A DNA stretch of 64,000 bases from Strigamia acuminata (GCA_949358305.1 OX442324.1:1098501-1162500); one strand, 5' to 3'; shown: positions 10,734 through 23,760, numbered from the stretch's first letter. Made by a program: numbers and translations. Notes: a model not told the origin generated them from the sequence alone.

Positions 10734-12050
10734 TGTGACGGTTATAAAACCGTATTAGCCAATGTTCACACTAGATGGCGCTGTTTATCTAACGCGCGCA
10801 GTTTAAACTCGATAAAGTTACGAGTTATATTAAAGAATTAATATAAACGTTGCGAATAAAATATACAGTATTTTATTAGACTCAACTAAGTATTATTTAC
10901 TTGAGATATTGATTCTATCGAATCAATATCCTGTTGTACTCACCTGTTGAAGAGAACCAATCGGACTCTTCTGGACCCAGTTCAATATTAGGTCCGGACT
11001 AGTGATCCACGAATCCATGGATTCTGACGTCTGATTGGTTGTCGCTAATCTGCTTGTTCTCTAGAACTATATAAGCTCTGGTTTTCCACCAGACCTTCGG
11101 CTTGTTTTCTGTATGTTTGTATGTATTGTTGGTTATCGTTTGATTTCTCTCTTTCTTATCGACACATCGGGCCCCCTCGACTCTCATCCTAATGGATATT
11201 GTTGTTGTAGCGTCATTTCGGGAAGACTAACTCCGGTAACCAAATAGTCCCGTAGCGCTAGCTAGCTGTTCTAGGGAGCAGTAGGATTTCGTACGGTGAC
11301 ATAGTATATCGTCCATGCACGGGATTGATTAACCCGTAAAACAAATATCAAATTATATGATCGGTGATAGTCGCATCTATTTGCGAGATTCTCCGATCAT
11401 AGGTCAGATGCTCTGCCAGAGCATATATACGGGAAGTCAAACCCGTCAAACAAATGCGGGCAAACCGTTTTCCCAGGGTTCCGATGCAGTGCATTGGCCC
11501 TTCCGTTAAGTGGGCAAGATTTGTCCGAGGTCGGTAAAAGCCTTATTCACAGGCAAACGCACCGGGTTGGTGGCCCGTGAGCAATTGCATTCATACCTTG
11601 CGCTAAACAAACACTCGGGTATTGGTAATGCCGATCTGGTAGTCCCCCAGGAACTGTTTACCCAGTGGTTGGTACCACTGAAAGCGACTCGTCGCAGAAA
11701 ACAAATACCCGGCGCCTGATCACGAGATCTTGTCGTCATAAGGCATGCTGGCTGATGAAGCCTCAACAACTCCCGCGATGGTCCCCTCGACTGTCGTGAC
11801 TGTCCCCGCCCAAAGAATAACAATATAACAATTCATTTGTTGTATTACGCTAATAATGATTTGTTTATTTGAATTCGGAATATTCTAACGAATATTCCTC
11901 TACAAACACGAAGGACTCTCCGTGTTATTAGACATCCAAGCTGCGTGACCGAATACGTCTCCGTAGCGCTAACTGTGACGATGCCGCAAAGTCAGCCGCA
12001 CCACTCGAACAGCATCGCCCGGATCCTCAACCAGTGTAGCCGCCGTTACA
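10734..12050 (+). mobile_element. gypsy-1 3' LTR
   Basis: Starts TGTGACGG and ends CCGTTACA, imperfect 8-base inverted ends with TG...CA. Length 1,317 bp. The start is fixed by the adjoining polypurine tract. Bases shared with the LTR at 43181-44435 include the start and GATGGCGC about 40 bases in. The 5' LTR is outside the window or lost, so the target duplication cannot be checked. Confidence 0.8.
11068..11075 (+). promoter_or_regulatory. TATA box in gypsy-1 LTR
   Basis: TATATAAG in the U3-like part of the LTR, about 335 bases from its start. Gypsy-2 has TATAAAAC at the comparable place (about 44068-44075, minus strand). Confidence 0.55.
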
Positions 12051-12480
12051 CTTATCCAGAACCCCAATCCAGTTGTAATGTTAATAAACATGTAATTATA
12101 TCACACAAAATCGTAAGTTGTATTATTTCGTTATATTTCCATTAGTCACACAGACTCGTAGCTTATCTCGGTTAGGTTATTTCTAGGTTTAGAAATGTCT
12201 TGTTTAAACCGATTTATATCTTATAATGGCTAATTATTCAGCCAAAAGTAGAATCGTCACACTTTAAAAAGTGTATTTTGTTGAAATTGACATATCATTT
12301 GATTTCATAGTCTGAAATTGTGTTTGATTATTTTATTGTTTTGAATTAGGAGCGTGAATTATGTAAAAGCATGAATAACATGGGAAACAGACTTATAAAC
12401 ATGAATAACATGGTTAGTTAGTTGGGTTAATTATTTAGGTATTTTGTTTTCGAGAGTCCGAAAAAGCTAAAGGAGGGGGC
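12051..12480 (+). other. Remnant of element X upstream of its polypurine tract
   Basis: AT-rich, no gene seen. It ends in AAAGGAGGGGG, a polypurine tract, followed by the first bases of an LTR (TGTTAC). Copia-1 is inserted right there, and the rest of that LTR continues at 30971. So this stretch is probably the 3' internal end of element X. Confidence 0.55.
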
Positions 12481-12486
12481 TGTTAC

Positions 12487-12973
12487 TGTAGCAGAGGAGT
12501 GCGCGAAATCAGTTGAATAACTGACGGGAAGCGTGTTTGCAAGGTGCGAAGCAACGCAAAATGGCGTCGTGCTTCGCGCACGAACGTTCGCGATTCGTTT
12601 CGTAAAAGCGCGCGGCCTAATGCCGCTTATATGCGCTGGAAAACTTGCACAGAAGGTGCTTAAACATAAACACAAAGCTTAAATAAAATATACACTTTAA
12701 TAAAACGAAAATATACATTACACATTGGAGAAATAGCTAGAAGACACACACCTGTGTGTTCCGCCATGTTGGATTCAGATAACAGTGGTGCTGGCACTCT
12801 GGTGCCGGAAATTAGCATTAATTGAGAACAAATCACTTGGTGATAGAATAAATCATATAAGAACAAGACAAGAGTATGGAATTACATACGAGACATCGCT
12901 AAATAAAAGGTAACATCGAAATCAATAGAGAATAAACATATTCATCGATAAAAACACGGTCTTTAGACCAACA
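12487..12973 (-). mobile_element. Copia-1 3' LTR
   Basis: Plus-strand ends TGTAGCAG and ACCAACA, so the minus-strand LTR is TGTTGGT...CTGCTACA. The polypurine tract (CGAAGAGGGGATT, minus strand) is at 12974-12986. It matches the LTR at 30484 throughout by eye. Confidence 0.93.
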
Positions 12974-13182
12974 AATCCCCTCTTCGATGAAAATATTTAT
13001 CAGGGGACAAGACAAACGTATACTGGAATTACAGACGATCATTGGCGAGAAAAGAAAATAATAAATTCGGATCATCGAGCCGGGTACTGTCGTGGTTATC
13101 ACTTAACTAAGCTCGGAATTCCCACAGAAACTCGATGATCCTCGAAATCGGGTAAAACTAAATCAGGAATGTCACGATAAAG

Positions 13183-16100
13183 TTATGCTCGGAAGATCTT
13201 CGAAACGAGTGACCGCAAACGCTCGGATGAGAGCCATTTCGTAAAAATGTCTGCGATATTCACTTCGGATGCAACTTTTCGAAGATCGAAGACTCCTGTC
13301 GTATACCACTCCCTGAGCCAATGATACTTCACGCGAATGTGTCGAGTCTTCGCGTTCTCAATGTCGTTAGACGTGAATTGGATAGCGGCCAGGGCATCGG
13401 AGTAAACAACAGGTCGAGCCAATCGATTGAGAATCGGGAAATCGGTGTACACGGAGTCCAACCAGAAAAGCTCCTTTACACACTCTACCAGGGCGATAAA
13501 TTCCGCTTCCATAGTAGAGCATGCAACGGTCGACTGTTTTCGACAGGACCAGCCGATAGGGACGTTGCCGATGTACACGATGTATCCTCCGAAACTCAAA
13601 GATGTTTCCGGGTCGCTTGCCCACGATGCGTCGGTGAAAGCCGATAACTGGCTGGAAACGCAACCAGATAGTTCGATACAAAGGTCTGCGGTGTTTGCTA
13701 CGTACTGCAGAACCTGGAGAAGGGCGCGGATGTGGGTTCGGTTGTAGCACGTGTTGTATTGTGCTAAGGCGATCACGGAGTATAAGATATCGGGACGAGT
13801 TCTCGATGCCAAAAACAGTAGTGACCCGATTAATGATCGATAGGGAAAATCTTCAAGATTTTCGGTGGACCCTCTGACGAGTGTCGTTCCTGGGGTCACT
13901 GGCACCTTGACTAGGTTATTCGTTGATGTCCCGAACTTCTTAACCATTTTGGCGATGTATGCACGTTGGGTTATGAACGTGCGCCCGGCATCACGGATGA
14001 ATTCGACGCCTAGGAGTTTAGTGATCGGGCCGAGGTTCACGATGTCGAATTTCGAGCTGATTAGTCGAATCAGTTGAGTGAAGACATTGTCGGATGCGTA
14101 AAATATAACAATATCATCCACGTAGACCAGCATAACGGCTGTGTTTCCGAAAACGTATACACAGTTGCATGCCGGCATTCTTCGAAATCCGAGGGCCCGT
14201 AATGTTTCGTCGAGTTTCTCGAACCATTGTCTTCCCGACTGGTGGAGGCCGTAAAGTGACTTGAGGAGCAGCCACACGTTGTTTGGATCGGAGCATGTGG
14301 CACCCGCGGGGATTCGCATGTAGACTTTGTGCTTTAATTCCCCGTATAGGTACGCACCTTTCACGTCAAGGTGGGCGTCCTTCCAACCACGTAATACGAC
14401 GAGAAGACAGAAAAACAGACGAATCAATATGAAGTTCACGACTGGGCTAAACACCTCATCAAAATCGACGCCGAGGGTTTGATAAAAACCTTGCGCTACT
14501 AAGCGTGCTCGGTATCGAGTGACGGTTCCGGCTGCATCGATTTTGAGTTTAAAAATCCACTTGCAGCCAAGAATAGTGGTGTCGGGTGGTCGGGGAACTT
14601 CTTCATAGATCTCTCGCTCTTTGAACATATCGAGCTCCTCCCCAATTGCTTCACGCCATTTCGGAGCATCAGTGAATTTCGGTATTTCGGCGAATGAAGC
14701 CGGTTCGGTTCGGCACAGATGAGCCGCGTGACGAACGCCCGGAAGTGTTGGCAGTTTGTGTTCGAGATTACCGAAGAAAAACAGTCCGGGGTCGTAATCA
14801 ATGTTATTCAATAAGCAATAGTCCTCGACGTCCTTATAAGATCGGAGCCGGATCTTCGGAGTTGGAAAATAATAAACGTCGATTGCGATTGATCCGGGTT
14901 TTTGATCCTTCCGGAGATGCTCTTCGCGTACCCATTCACGACACTCTCCATCTCCACCGACAAATCGCCACATGTGAGTTGTGTGGCGAGCGGTTGCCGC
15001 AGCGACTTCGGTTCCCAATACCGGAGCTGGTGACATGGGATCGGGGTCGAATATCTGCAACGTATGCGTTGCAGGATCACCAGCACGTTGTTGACGACGT
15101 GTTGTGATAAACCTCGGTGTCGGTATCGGCGTCTCACGTGGGAGAGGAGGCGCGGTCGAACGTTGAGGTGAGGGTGGTTCTGATGGGCGAGGCGATGGTG
15201 GGGCAGATTGACGAGGTGTCGACGGAGGTAATTGATGCGACGATGGTTCCGCTGACGCGTCAATGAGTTCGGACGTCTCGGGATAAACCGATAGCTCATC
15301 CATGTCTCGGATATCGTGGTCGGTGTCGCGTTCCTCTTCGTATGAAATGTGATGAGATTGTCGAAGGGATGCGGAACCTGGAGGTAATGTCGCACATAAA
15401 TCCAGCAAGACTCGTTCTGGAGTCGTCGGAGGTGGAATCTGGATATGCGGAAACGCAGGAGGTGTGTGCATCGATGCAGATGCCGTTGACACACATTCGG
15501 AATCGTTCGCAGAATGTTCCGACGCCTCGGAGTCGGATCCCCTCGGCCATTGATGGTATTGGAGATTATCATCGAATGTGACGGATTGCTGTCCAGGGCC
15601 GGTGAACGATTCTTGAGGTCGTTGAGACGAAATTTTAATCGATTTCCGATAGGATTGGCGTTCATCGACTTTGACATGAATCGACTCGTAGACTTTGTTG
15701 TCAGTTGGGTTCCAAATTCTGAATCCACGGGTCCCTGTGGCGTAGCCGACTAAATACCCCTCCCAGGCCCGCGGATCCAGCTTCTTCCGGCCTGGTGCGG
15801 TGTAGTGCACCCAGCACTTTGAGCCGACTTTGCGGAGGTGTCGTAACGATAGGGCTCTCTGTCGCCAAAGGATGTATGGGACCTGATTATTAAGTCGAGA
15901 ATGAGGGCACCGGTTCTTGATGTATCCGAACGTAACTGCGAGCTCGGCCCAGAGCGCATCCGGAAGTTTGGTTTCCGAAATGATCGCGCGGACGTTGTCG
16001 AGCATTGTCCTGTTTATGCGCTCGGCCGTGCCATTCATCTGTGGCGATGACGGGTTCGTCCGTTGTCCTTGAATGCCTTTATCCTGAAGATATCGGAGAA

Positions 16101-17646
16101 ATTCGTTTGACATGAACTCTCCGCCTCGATCCGTCCGAATCGCTTTTACTCGAGAGTCTTGAATTCTTTCCACTCGAGCAACAAAGTCCTTGAAGGTTGC
16201 GAAAACTTGTGATTTCTGCGCTAGCGGTATAATCCAGCAATAGCGTGTCGCGTCGTCGATGACAGTAAGGACGAAACGCGCTCCTCCAAACGATGGGATA
16301 GGGGCGGGCCCCCAAATATCCATGTGGAGGAGGTCCAAAGGCTTCGTTGTCGAGGGGTTCGGATCGGGCTTGTGAGAGGCTTTAATCGATTTGGCGATCC
16401 GACAGTCGTTGCAGGCCAATTCCCTGTTGACTTCCCCTGGTTGCATTCCGTAGACTTGGTCGTTTGCGGCCAACAACTTCATTCCCTTGGTGTGAAGGTG
16501 GCCGAGTCGGCTGTGCCATAAGCCAGTGGCGTCCTTGACGGAAGCTGGATTGGCAATGACCTTCTTTTTCAGTTGAGACGGATTGCCGAGGGGAGGAAAG
16601 GAATTTGCGTTCTGAATTGCGGTTGGATTTGCCATTGGGATTGACTGTAAGGCACCCGCATAGGATGGAGGAGTGGTCAGGTTATTATGGATTTGCGTGG
16701 GAATGGGAGGAGGAATCGGATTGGTTTGAGGAGCTTGTTGTACAGGAATTTGCTTTACATGTTCAATAGCTGGCATCTCAATCCGGAAATCCGTTATTTC
16801 TCGTTGCTTCGACCCTTTTCCCTGTCTATGCTTCGGAATGTTCGGGAAATCTTCTTCGGTTGTCACGTACATTTGCGCTGGCGACGCGGGAATCGTCGGT
16901 TGTGTCGTAGGAGAGACCGTCGTCGCAAATGTCGGATTCGAACATAAACCGTCCACATAGTAAAGACCACCTCTCTCCTTTGCACGGATGAGAGGGCTGC
17001 GAATGTCCGATTGGTAAACATGAATCTCACTATTGAAAATGTGGATATGATGTCGAGCTTTATCAATCTTGGACACGGAGATCAAGTTTGCCTCGAAATT
17101 CGGCGCATATAAGACATTGGTCAAATTAACGGTGCATCGCGTCTTGTCAATCGCTAGGAGAAGTCGAACCGTTCCTTTGCCCGTTACTTGGGACTTGCCC
17201 TGTCCTAACTCAATGTCAAATGGGATCACATCGGTGAATTCGGTGAATCCTGCACGCACATGAGACACATGGTCTGTGGCGCCGCAATCCAGTATCCATT
17301 CATTGGATTGCATGAAATGGGCTACTGGACGTTGGACAACTTGCGGCGCATTGACAAAGAATGTCCCCTCTCGATGTGGAAGAGAGTTTTCACGGGGTCT
17401 GGTATTATTGACCTTCGCGGCAGCGTTTTTGTTACGCCTGCGACTCTTGCTGCGAGAATTACGTTGCAGCGTGACCGTGGGTTGATTCTGATTTTGTCGA
17501 GGTGGATGTGGACATCGGTTCGCATAATGTCCGAATTGATCACAATTAAAACACTTCACGGTTGATAAATCGCGTGGACCAGATTTATTACGCGGCCGAA
17601 ATTGTCCTTTAGCCTTTTCGCGGATTGGCTTCCGCGAAATCCGCAT
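13183..17646 (-). pseudogene. Copia-1 pol with end of gag (interrupted gene)
   Basis: One open frame of 1,487 codons with no internal stop. Residues 32-45 are the Gag zinc knuckle (CFNCDQFGHYANRC). Then the protease site LDCGATDH (about 118), the GAG-pre-integrase motif WHSRLGHLH, integrase with the triad in HMDIWGP (Asp about 442), RTDRGGEF (about 505) and GTAERINRT (Glu about 538), RT with VYVDDIV (about 1173), and RNase H with AFTDASWAS and STMEAEFIAL. All catalytic motifs look sound. The first 215 or so residues of Gag are at 28948-29603. The upstream ATG used here is inside the target duplication of the big insertion, so this is not the native start. Protein is close to copia-3. Confidence 0.93.
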
Positions 17647-17950
17647 TTCGGGGGCGACTATTCTGGGGATTCCGGGTGGACCAAACTCTTCCGGAAAACA
17701 TCCGGGGTGGTGTTGGGAGTGTCAATAGACTGTTTTGTGTCAAGGTTGTCAATTTTCATGTGAGTATTGGAAGGTTCATTTCTGCACATTCTCATGTATT
17801 TTTTTTCACAGGAGCGACAAGGAGCGATGAAGCGGGATCGAGCGAGAGTGGGTAAAATAAACTGGTTTACGTCTCCAATGCGCGTTCAAGATGGAATACG
17901 AACTCGGAATCGACTCCAACACGCGTTCGCGTGACATACGGACGCATTCA
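17647..17950. other. Left end of the 11.3-kb insertion
   Basis: Unique-looking sequence, no gene. TTTTTTTTCACAGGAGCGAC near 17800 looks like a splice acceptor, but no exon is evident. It does not match the left arm's end at 5328. Confidence 0.4.
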
Positions 17951-18620
17951 CGACCCAGATCAAAAAATGATCTCGTATTCGACTCGCTTTCTAGTCGAGT
18001 ACGAATTTTGCCCTTCTTCAACGCGAAATCGTATTCGACTCGTTTTCGAGTCGAATGCGAATTTTGCCCTTCTTCAACGCGAAATCGTATTCGACTCGTT
18101 TTCGAGTCGAGTACGAATTTTGCCCTTCTTCAACGCGAAATCGTATTCGACTCGTTTTCGAGTCGAGTACGAATTTTGCCCTTCTTCAACGCGAAATCGT
18201 ATTCGACTCGTTTTCGAGTCGAGTACGAATTTTGCCCTTCTACAACGCGAAATCGTATTCGACTCGCTTTCGAGTCGAATGCGAATTTTGCCCTTCTTCA
18301 ACGCGAAATCGTATTCGACTCGTTATCGAGTCGAATGCGAATTTTGCCCTTCTTCAACGCGAAATCGTATTCGACTCGTTTTCGAGTCGAATGCGAGTTT
18401 TGCCCTTCTTCAACGCGAAATCGTATTCGACTCGTTTTCGAGTCGAATGCGAATTTTGCCCTTCTTCAACGCGAAATCGTATTCGACTCGTTTTCGAGTC
18501 GAATACGAGTTTTGCCCTTCTTCAACGCGAAATCGTATTCGACTCGTTTTCGAGTCAAATACGAGTTTTGCCCTTCTTCAACGCGAAATCGTATTCGACT
18601 CGTTTTCGAGTCGAATACGA
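17951..18620. repeat. 56-bp hairpin array, about 12 units
   Basis: Same unit as at 4131-4395. Unit starts GAAATCG are 56 bases apart (for example 18025 and 18081). The loop is usually TTT(T) here against CTTT in the left array. Variants at fixed positions (GAATGCGA, GAGTACGA, GAATACGA) come in runs, as expected from local unit amplification. Open frames of 220-245 codons through it are repeat artefacts. Confidence 0.92.
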
Positions 18621-19745
18621 GATAGTCGATGACCCGTTCCCGGACTTTGACTCGTACGACTCGTATTCGAGATGTATTCGAGATGTATTCAAATCGTATT
18701 CGAGTCGCATTCGAGATGGTCGATGATTTCCACTCGCTCGTATACGCGTTGTATACGAGCTCGTATTTTGATCGTAATCGTAAACGAATCGTTTACAAGT
18801 CGTATACAAGTTGTATACGACGTGTATACACCTCGTATACGAACGAAGTTTGGAAAATCCACCGGATACTTACTACGACATGAAAACACATAGTAGTCAC
18901 ATACGTCTTATTTGGAAATTGTGTTTTCACAAACTTCGTTCGTATACGAGGTGTATACACGTCGTATACAACTTGTATACGACTTGTAAACGATTCGTTT
19001 ACGATTACGATCAAAATACGAGCTCGTATACAACGCGTATACGAGCGAGTGGAAATCATCGACCATCTCGAATACGACTCGAATACGATTCGAATACATC
19101 TCGAATACATCTCGAATACGAGTCGTACGAGTCAAAGTCCGGGAACGGGTCATCGACTATCTCGTATTCGAGTTGTTACGAGTTCGTATTTTGATCGTAT
19201 TCGTATTCGAATCGAATTCGAATCGTATTCGAATCGAATACGAATCGAATTCGAGTCGTATTCGAGATGGTCGATGATTTCCACTCGCTCGTATACGCGT
19301 TGTATACGAGCTCGTATTTTGATCGTAATCGTAAACGAATCGTTTACAAGTCGTATACAAGTTGTATACGACGTGTATACACCTCGTATACGAACGAAGT
19401 TTGTGAAAACACAATTTCCAAATAAGACGTATGTGACTACTTTGTGTTTTCATGTCGTAGTAAGTATCCGGTGGATTTTCCAAACTTCGTTCGTATACGA
19501 GGTGTATACACGTCGTATACAACTTGTATACGACTTGTAAACGATTCGTTTACGATTACGATCAAAATACGAGCTCCTATACAACGCGTATACGAGCGAG
19601 TGGAAATCATCGACCATCTCGAATACGACTCGAATTCGATTCGTATTCGATTCGAATACGAATCGAATTCGATTCGAATACGAATACGATCAAAATACGA
19701 ACTCGTAACAACTAGAATACGAATCAAAGTCCGGGAAACAAAAAT
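18621..19745. repeat. Two back-to-back palindromes with oppositely oriented spacers
   Basis: Palindrome 1 (about 18621-19165) is centred on the spacer at 18848-18945; palindrome 2 (about 19166-19745) is centred on the same spacer in the other orientation (about 19395-19495). Spacer words: TTTGGAAAATCCACCGGATAC, GACATGAAAACACA, AGTCACATACGTCTTATTTGG. Arms are the GTATACGA/GTATTCGA words seen at 4396-5328. Confidence 0.85.
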
Positions 19746-20060
19746 CATCGACCATCTCGTATACGATTCGAAAGCGAATCGAATACGATTTCGCGTTGAG
19801 AAAAGGCAAAACTCGCATTCGACTCGAAAACGAGTCGAATACGATTTCGCGTTGAAGAAGGGCAAAATTCGCATTCGACTCGAAAGCGAGTCGAATACGA
19901 TTTCGCGTTGAGAAAAGGCAAAACTCGCATTCGACTCGAAAGCGAGTCGAATACGATTTCGCGTTGAAGAAGGGCAAAATTCGCATTCGACTCGAAAGCG
20001 AGTCGAATACGATTTCGCGTTGAAGAAGGGCAAAATTCGTATTCGATTCGAAAGCGAATC
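19746..20060. repeat. 56-bp hairpin array, inverted, about 5-6 units
   Basis: Reverse-complement orientation (GCGTTGAAGAAGGGCAAAA ... CGATTTC). It closes the symmetric block that began with the array at 17951. Last units have GAATCG instead of GAGTCG arms, as in the outermost left units at about 4100-4200. Confidence 0.9.
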
Positions 20061-21876
20061 GAATACGATTTCGCTTGGGAAAAGGACTCGAATGCGCCTC
20101 CACGTTGCAATGCGCATTTGTGTAAACGATGATGGAATCCCCTGCTTAAATACTGGCTATCGCGTCACGTAACAGCAACGTGCCACGTCACGTAATTGCA
20201 ACGTGCCGCGCTATGCCACACAATGTGCCGCCGCGATAGGCCATCGAACCTGAATGTGTGTGATGCGAAACGCGCGAGTACACGCGCGGAGAACGCGCGG
20301 CAATGCTAGCAACAGGAGCGCAACTGCCCAAGAAATTGCTCAACAATAAAAGGCACGTGGAAGCACGTGCCTGAAACAATAGGCACTTCAAATAAAGTTA
20401 TTGTTAAAAAACGGGCTTGAAAACCAACAATTACACAATAATTAAGGGGCAAGAAATGAACTTTGCTGCAATGCAAAGTTCTCAAAATACAGAGAAATGA
20501 AAGTTACACTTGTATAAAGAATTGACAATGTTTGAAACCAATAAAAACTACAAAAACACACTTGTAAAAAACCCAAAACAACCCCCAGAATGAATTATTT
20601 GACTCAAATTAACCCTAAAACGGTCTTGGAGGTCGTGCAGACGACAGAGTCGGATCGGAAGGTTGCTAAAACCTGACGCCAAAACTAGCAATGGGACAGC
20701 TAGTTAGAAAACAGCTTTTTCATCAATCATGAACGCTGAAAACCTCACCCAGGGGTAGAAAATGATGGAGAGAACGTTTTCGCCATCTAAAACGGTCTAA
20801 AACGGGTCTAAAATGCCTAAACCGGCGCCTGGAACGTGGCGCAGTTGTTGGGTCAAATATTGTCAAAAATCAGTGGAAATTTGTCAAATACTGGCAAAAA
20901 TCTGCTGAAATTTGTCAAAAATTGCCAAATTTTGGCGCAAGTTACGTGAGGTTTGCGCGCATCCAACTATGACGAAAAATCCACGCGTGTGCACGCGCGA
21001 TTTACTGGCGCGTTGGAAGCGTTAAAATAAATTTTTCCAATGTCTAATACAATTTGCACCGAATTATGGCAATTTTTGACAAATTTACATGGATTTTTGC
21101 CAGTATTTGACAAATTTCCACGGATTTTTGACAATATTTGACAAATTGCAGACAAATTTCAGACAAATTTCAATTAATTTTAGAAATTTTATGAGAAATT
21201 TCAGCAAATGTTTGAGGATTGAGGAAATCTTCTGAAATTTGTCAAATATAGGCAAAAATCTTCTGAAATTTGTCAAATACAGGCAAAAATCTGCTGAAAA
21301 TTGTCAAAAATTGCCCAAATTCCGTGCAAGTTTTGCAAGTTTTGCGCGCATCAAATCGTATGCGCGCCTATACTATTGCACGAGCGCATTGACGCGTGAT
21401 GAACACCGATTACGTTTACGAAGTGAATTCGAGCTACAAAAGTATCGAGTCGCCATTCTATGATGGAAAAAAAAAATTAAGTGTAAACAAACAAAATAAA
21501 AACTTTAATATACAAGAAACGTACAATTCCACTCAACTTTGTTTCAAATTTTATTTATTGGATCATTGAAAATAAACAGTAGTGTTGTGCACTGTACGCT
21601 TAAGTGTTTACCGGCGATGCGTTGTTTTGTGGTGGGGATTTGCCTCGATAATTGATCTTTTCTCTTTGTTTGCAATATTTTTTTGGCCTTTTTTGTTGAT
21701 TTTTCGGTTTGAAATTGTTTTTTTTCCGGTGTAATTTAAGTGGTGGAAGGTTGTTGGGGTGTGTTGAGGGTAATTTTGGCGGTTTTTGGGTCGGGATTAG
21801 TGTTTTCTGCGATTTTTGATCGGTATTTGGGGTAACGCATGCGAATCGCCGTCGATGCGTCGACCGTAGCAAGTGT
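20061..21876 (-). repeat. Inverted copy of the 2276-4130 arm
   Basis: Reverse complement of the left arm over about 1.8 kb with few differences. Examples: the TACTGGCTATCGCGTCACG neck, the GCACGTGGAAGCACGTGCC tract and the CAAATATTGTCAAAAATCAG minisatellite. It ends near GACCGTAGC at 21876. Small open frames match those of the left arm on the opposite strand. Confidence 0.92.
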
Positions 21877-21954
21877 GGTTGAAGTGATTTCGTTCATTCG
21901 TTATTTTAATGAAAATTAGGTATTTATTGTGACCACACGAGCACGTAGCAAGTG

Positions 21955-22800
21955 CGCGCGCAAGTTAAATGTGTAGAGGCCTGTGAGAAAATAAAACGTG
22001 CGTGGAAGCGGCGTAAATATTCTTTGGTGACTGCCATGGGTTTGTGCTTTGTCGTGGGCGCGATATGTCTGCGATATATATGCGTTAGGGATGAGAACGG
22101 GACCAATTTTCGGGTCCCGACCCGTCCCGGGTCCATTACGTTAGCGTAATACGCGCGTATGATTGCATAATTGAAATAAATCAGTATTAAGCCTAATATT
22201 AGGCCTAATAATGCTAAAATAAAGTAAAGAAACAACAATATTTTGGTCATACAGTGTAATTTACTTTTAATAATGAGTTTGTTGTTGTTGTTTATTTACT
22301 TTATTTTAGCATTATCAGGCTCAATATTAGGCTTAATAGTGATAAATAACAACTGGAATTAGAAAATTGTCTCCGCCTCGCAGTACGAATTTAGCAACTG
22401 TAATCCCGTCCCGTCCCGTATCCGCATAGGGCAAACATTACCAGTCCAGTCCCTATCCCGGTCCGTTCTTATCCCTAATATGCGTGATGTAGCGCGTTTG
22501 CGCGCGCGATCTAGTGCGTTTGAGCGCGCGATGTAGCACCTTGAGCGTGTCCAAATGTGTACAGGTGCTCAAAAGATGTGCGAGGGCTTCACGTGCATAC
22601 ACGAAGCATAAACGTGAAGAAAACAGCAGAAGCAGTTGTGTGTGATATTTATAAAACCACATCACACAAGGGAATACTACTAATGATACAAAAAGCAATA
22701 AACTTTATGAATATTGAAATAAACTTACAAAATGGTGGAAAAAACATGGCGTACTGCCTTGAATATATGCCGGGATGTTATCAATCTTCCGGGCCCCATG
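21955..22800 (-). repeat. Inverted copy of the left outer arm (120-589)
   Basis: Matches 120-589 in reverse complement, more diverged than the inner arm, and split by a MITE at 22086-22477. Between 21877 and 21954 there is a short stretch absent from the left side. Confidence 0.75.
22086..22477. mobile_element. 392-bp hAT-like MITE
   Basis: Ends TAGGGATGAGAACGGGACC and GGTCCGTTCTTATCCCTA, inverted with one or two mismatches, flanked by the 8-bp target duplication ATATGCGT (22078-22085 and 22478-22485). An 8-bp duplication and this kind of end are typical of hAT transposons. The middle is also an inverted repeat (GCCTAATATTAGGC ... GCTAAAATAAAGTAAA and its complement). No transposase. The empty site is seen in the left outer arm. 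Confidence 0.9.
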
Positions 22801-23760
22801 TGTGTTTGATTTTAGTCCTAATTTTGGTGTATTTTTTTTTTTTTGCCTTGGTTTTTCTCGTTTCTTGGAGAGTGCTGAGGCATGCCGAGGTGTTCTCGGG
22901 CGTGTGCGCCTGTTGAAGATCGAGCGTTTCATATTTTGTGTTTAATAAGCCTACCGTGGTGCCTCGAGCGTTTATTAATTTCTCCACTCGAGGCACTTCA
23001 CTAACACCTCCCCGGTGTTTAAACGAGTAGCGGCGCTTATTTGACCCCGGTGTTTACTGTTTAAAATTGTCGTGTGTTTTCAAAGTTCTTAATTTGTTTA
23101 AAAGCAAACAAAATGGATATTTGTTAATTTTTATTTGATTTTATCAATTTCTATTGGTTTCTTGCTGATTTTTAATCGGTTTTTCTCTATTTGTGACAAT
23201 TTTTGCCAATTTTAATCGTTATTTGTCATTCTGAATTGATTATTGTCCGATTTCAGTCGATTTTTGTTGATTTTTAATCATGTTTGTTCGTTTTTAATCA
23301 ATTTTTGTCCCATGCCTTACGATCAGTTCGAATAATTGACACCATACTGTGCTGTTACTCGTATTCAAGATGGCGTCGCAAACTCAAGGCCGAATTCCGC
23401 TGATTTCATTTATTGCGACTGTTTGCGCTCCATACGTGTGAAAAGGATTATGGGAAAAATCCTCAATGCAGGCCATTTTGGTGTTAAATGAGCGAGGAAG
23501 GCAGGAGATGAGAAAAATTTGTAAAATTTCAAAAAAAAGCTAAACAATCAAAATTTACATGAAGATCAATATTTCTGGCTCGAAATGCATGTATCAGCAA
23601 TTTCGGGATATTTTCGGGGTGAAATTGACTCGTTCGGAACACTGGGAAGGAACCCCACCCCGCATTCCCCATGCGTCGGCGCGCGCGTAGACGAAAATTC
23701 AAATCCAGGTGTTCAGACGGCCCCACGTTATTTTCGGGTTCCAAGTTGGGTTTCACAAAT
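22801..23760. other. AT-rich spacer within the insertion
   Basis: No gene seen. 23100-23320 has loose repeats of AATTTTTGTC/GATTTTTAATC words. 23570-23760 has mixed composition, with no homology recognised. Confidence 0.4.

Noticed and set aside
17891-18726. Open frames of 220-245 codons rich in FNAKSYSTRF/LLQREIVFDS words
   Set aside because: They are the three reading phases of a 56-bp non-coding tandem repeat and switch phase every unit; the same words appear on both strands of the inverted arrays.
17951-20060. CRISPR-like array
   Set aside because: Repeats are contiguous 56-bp units without unique spacers, in a eukaryotic genome, with no cas genes.
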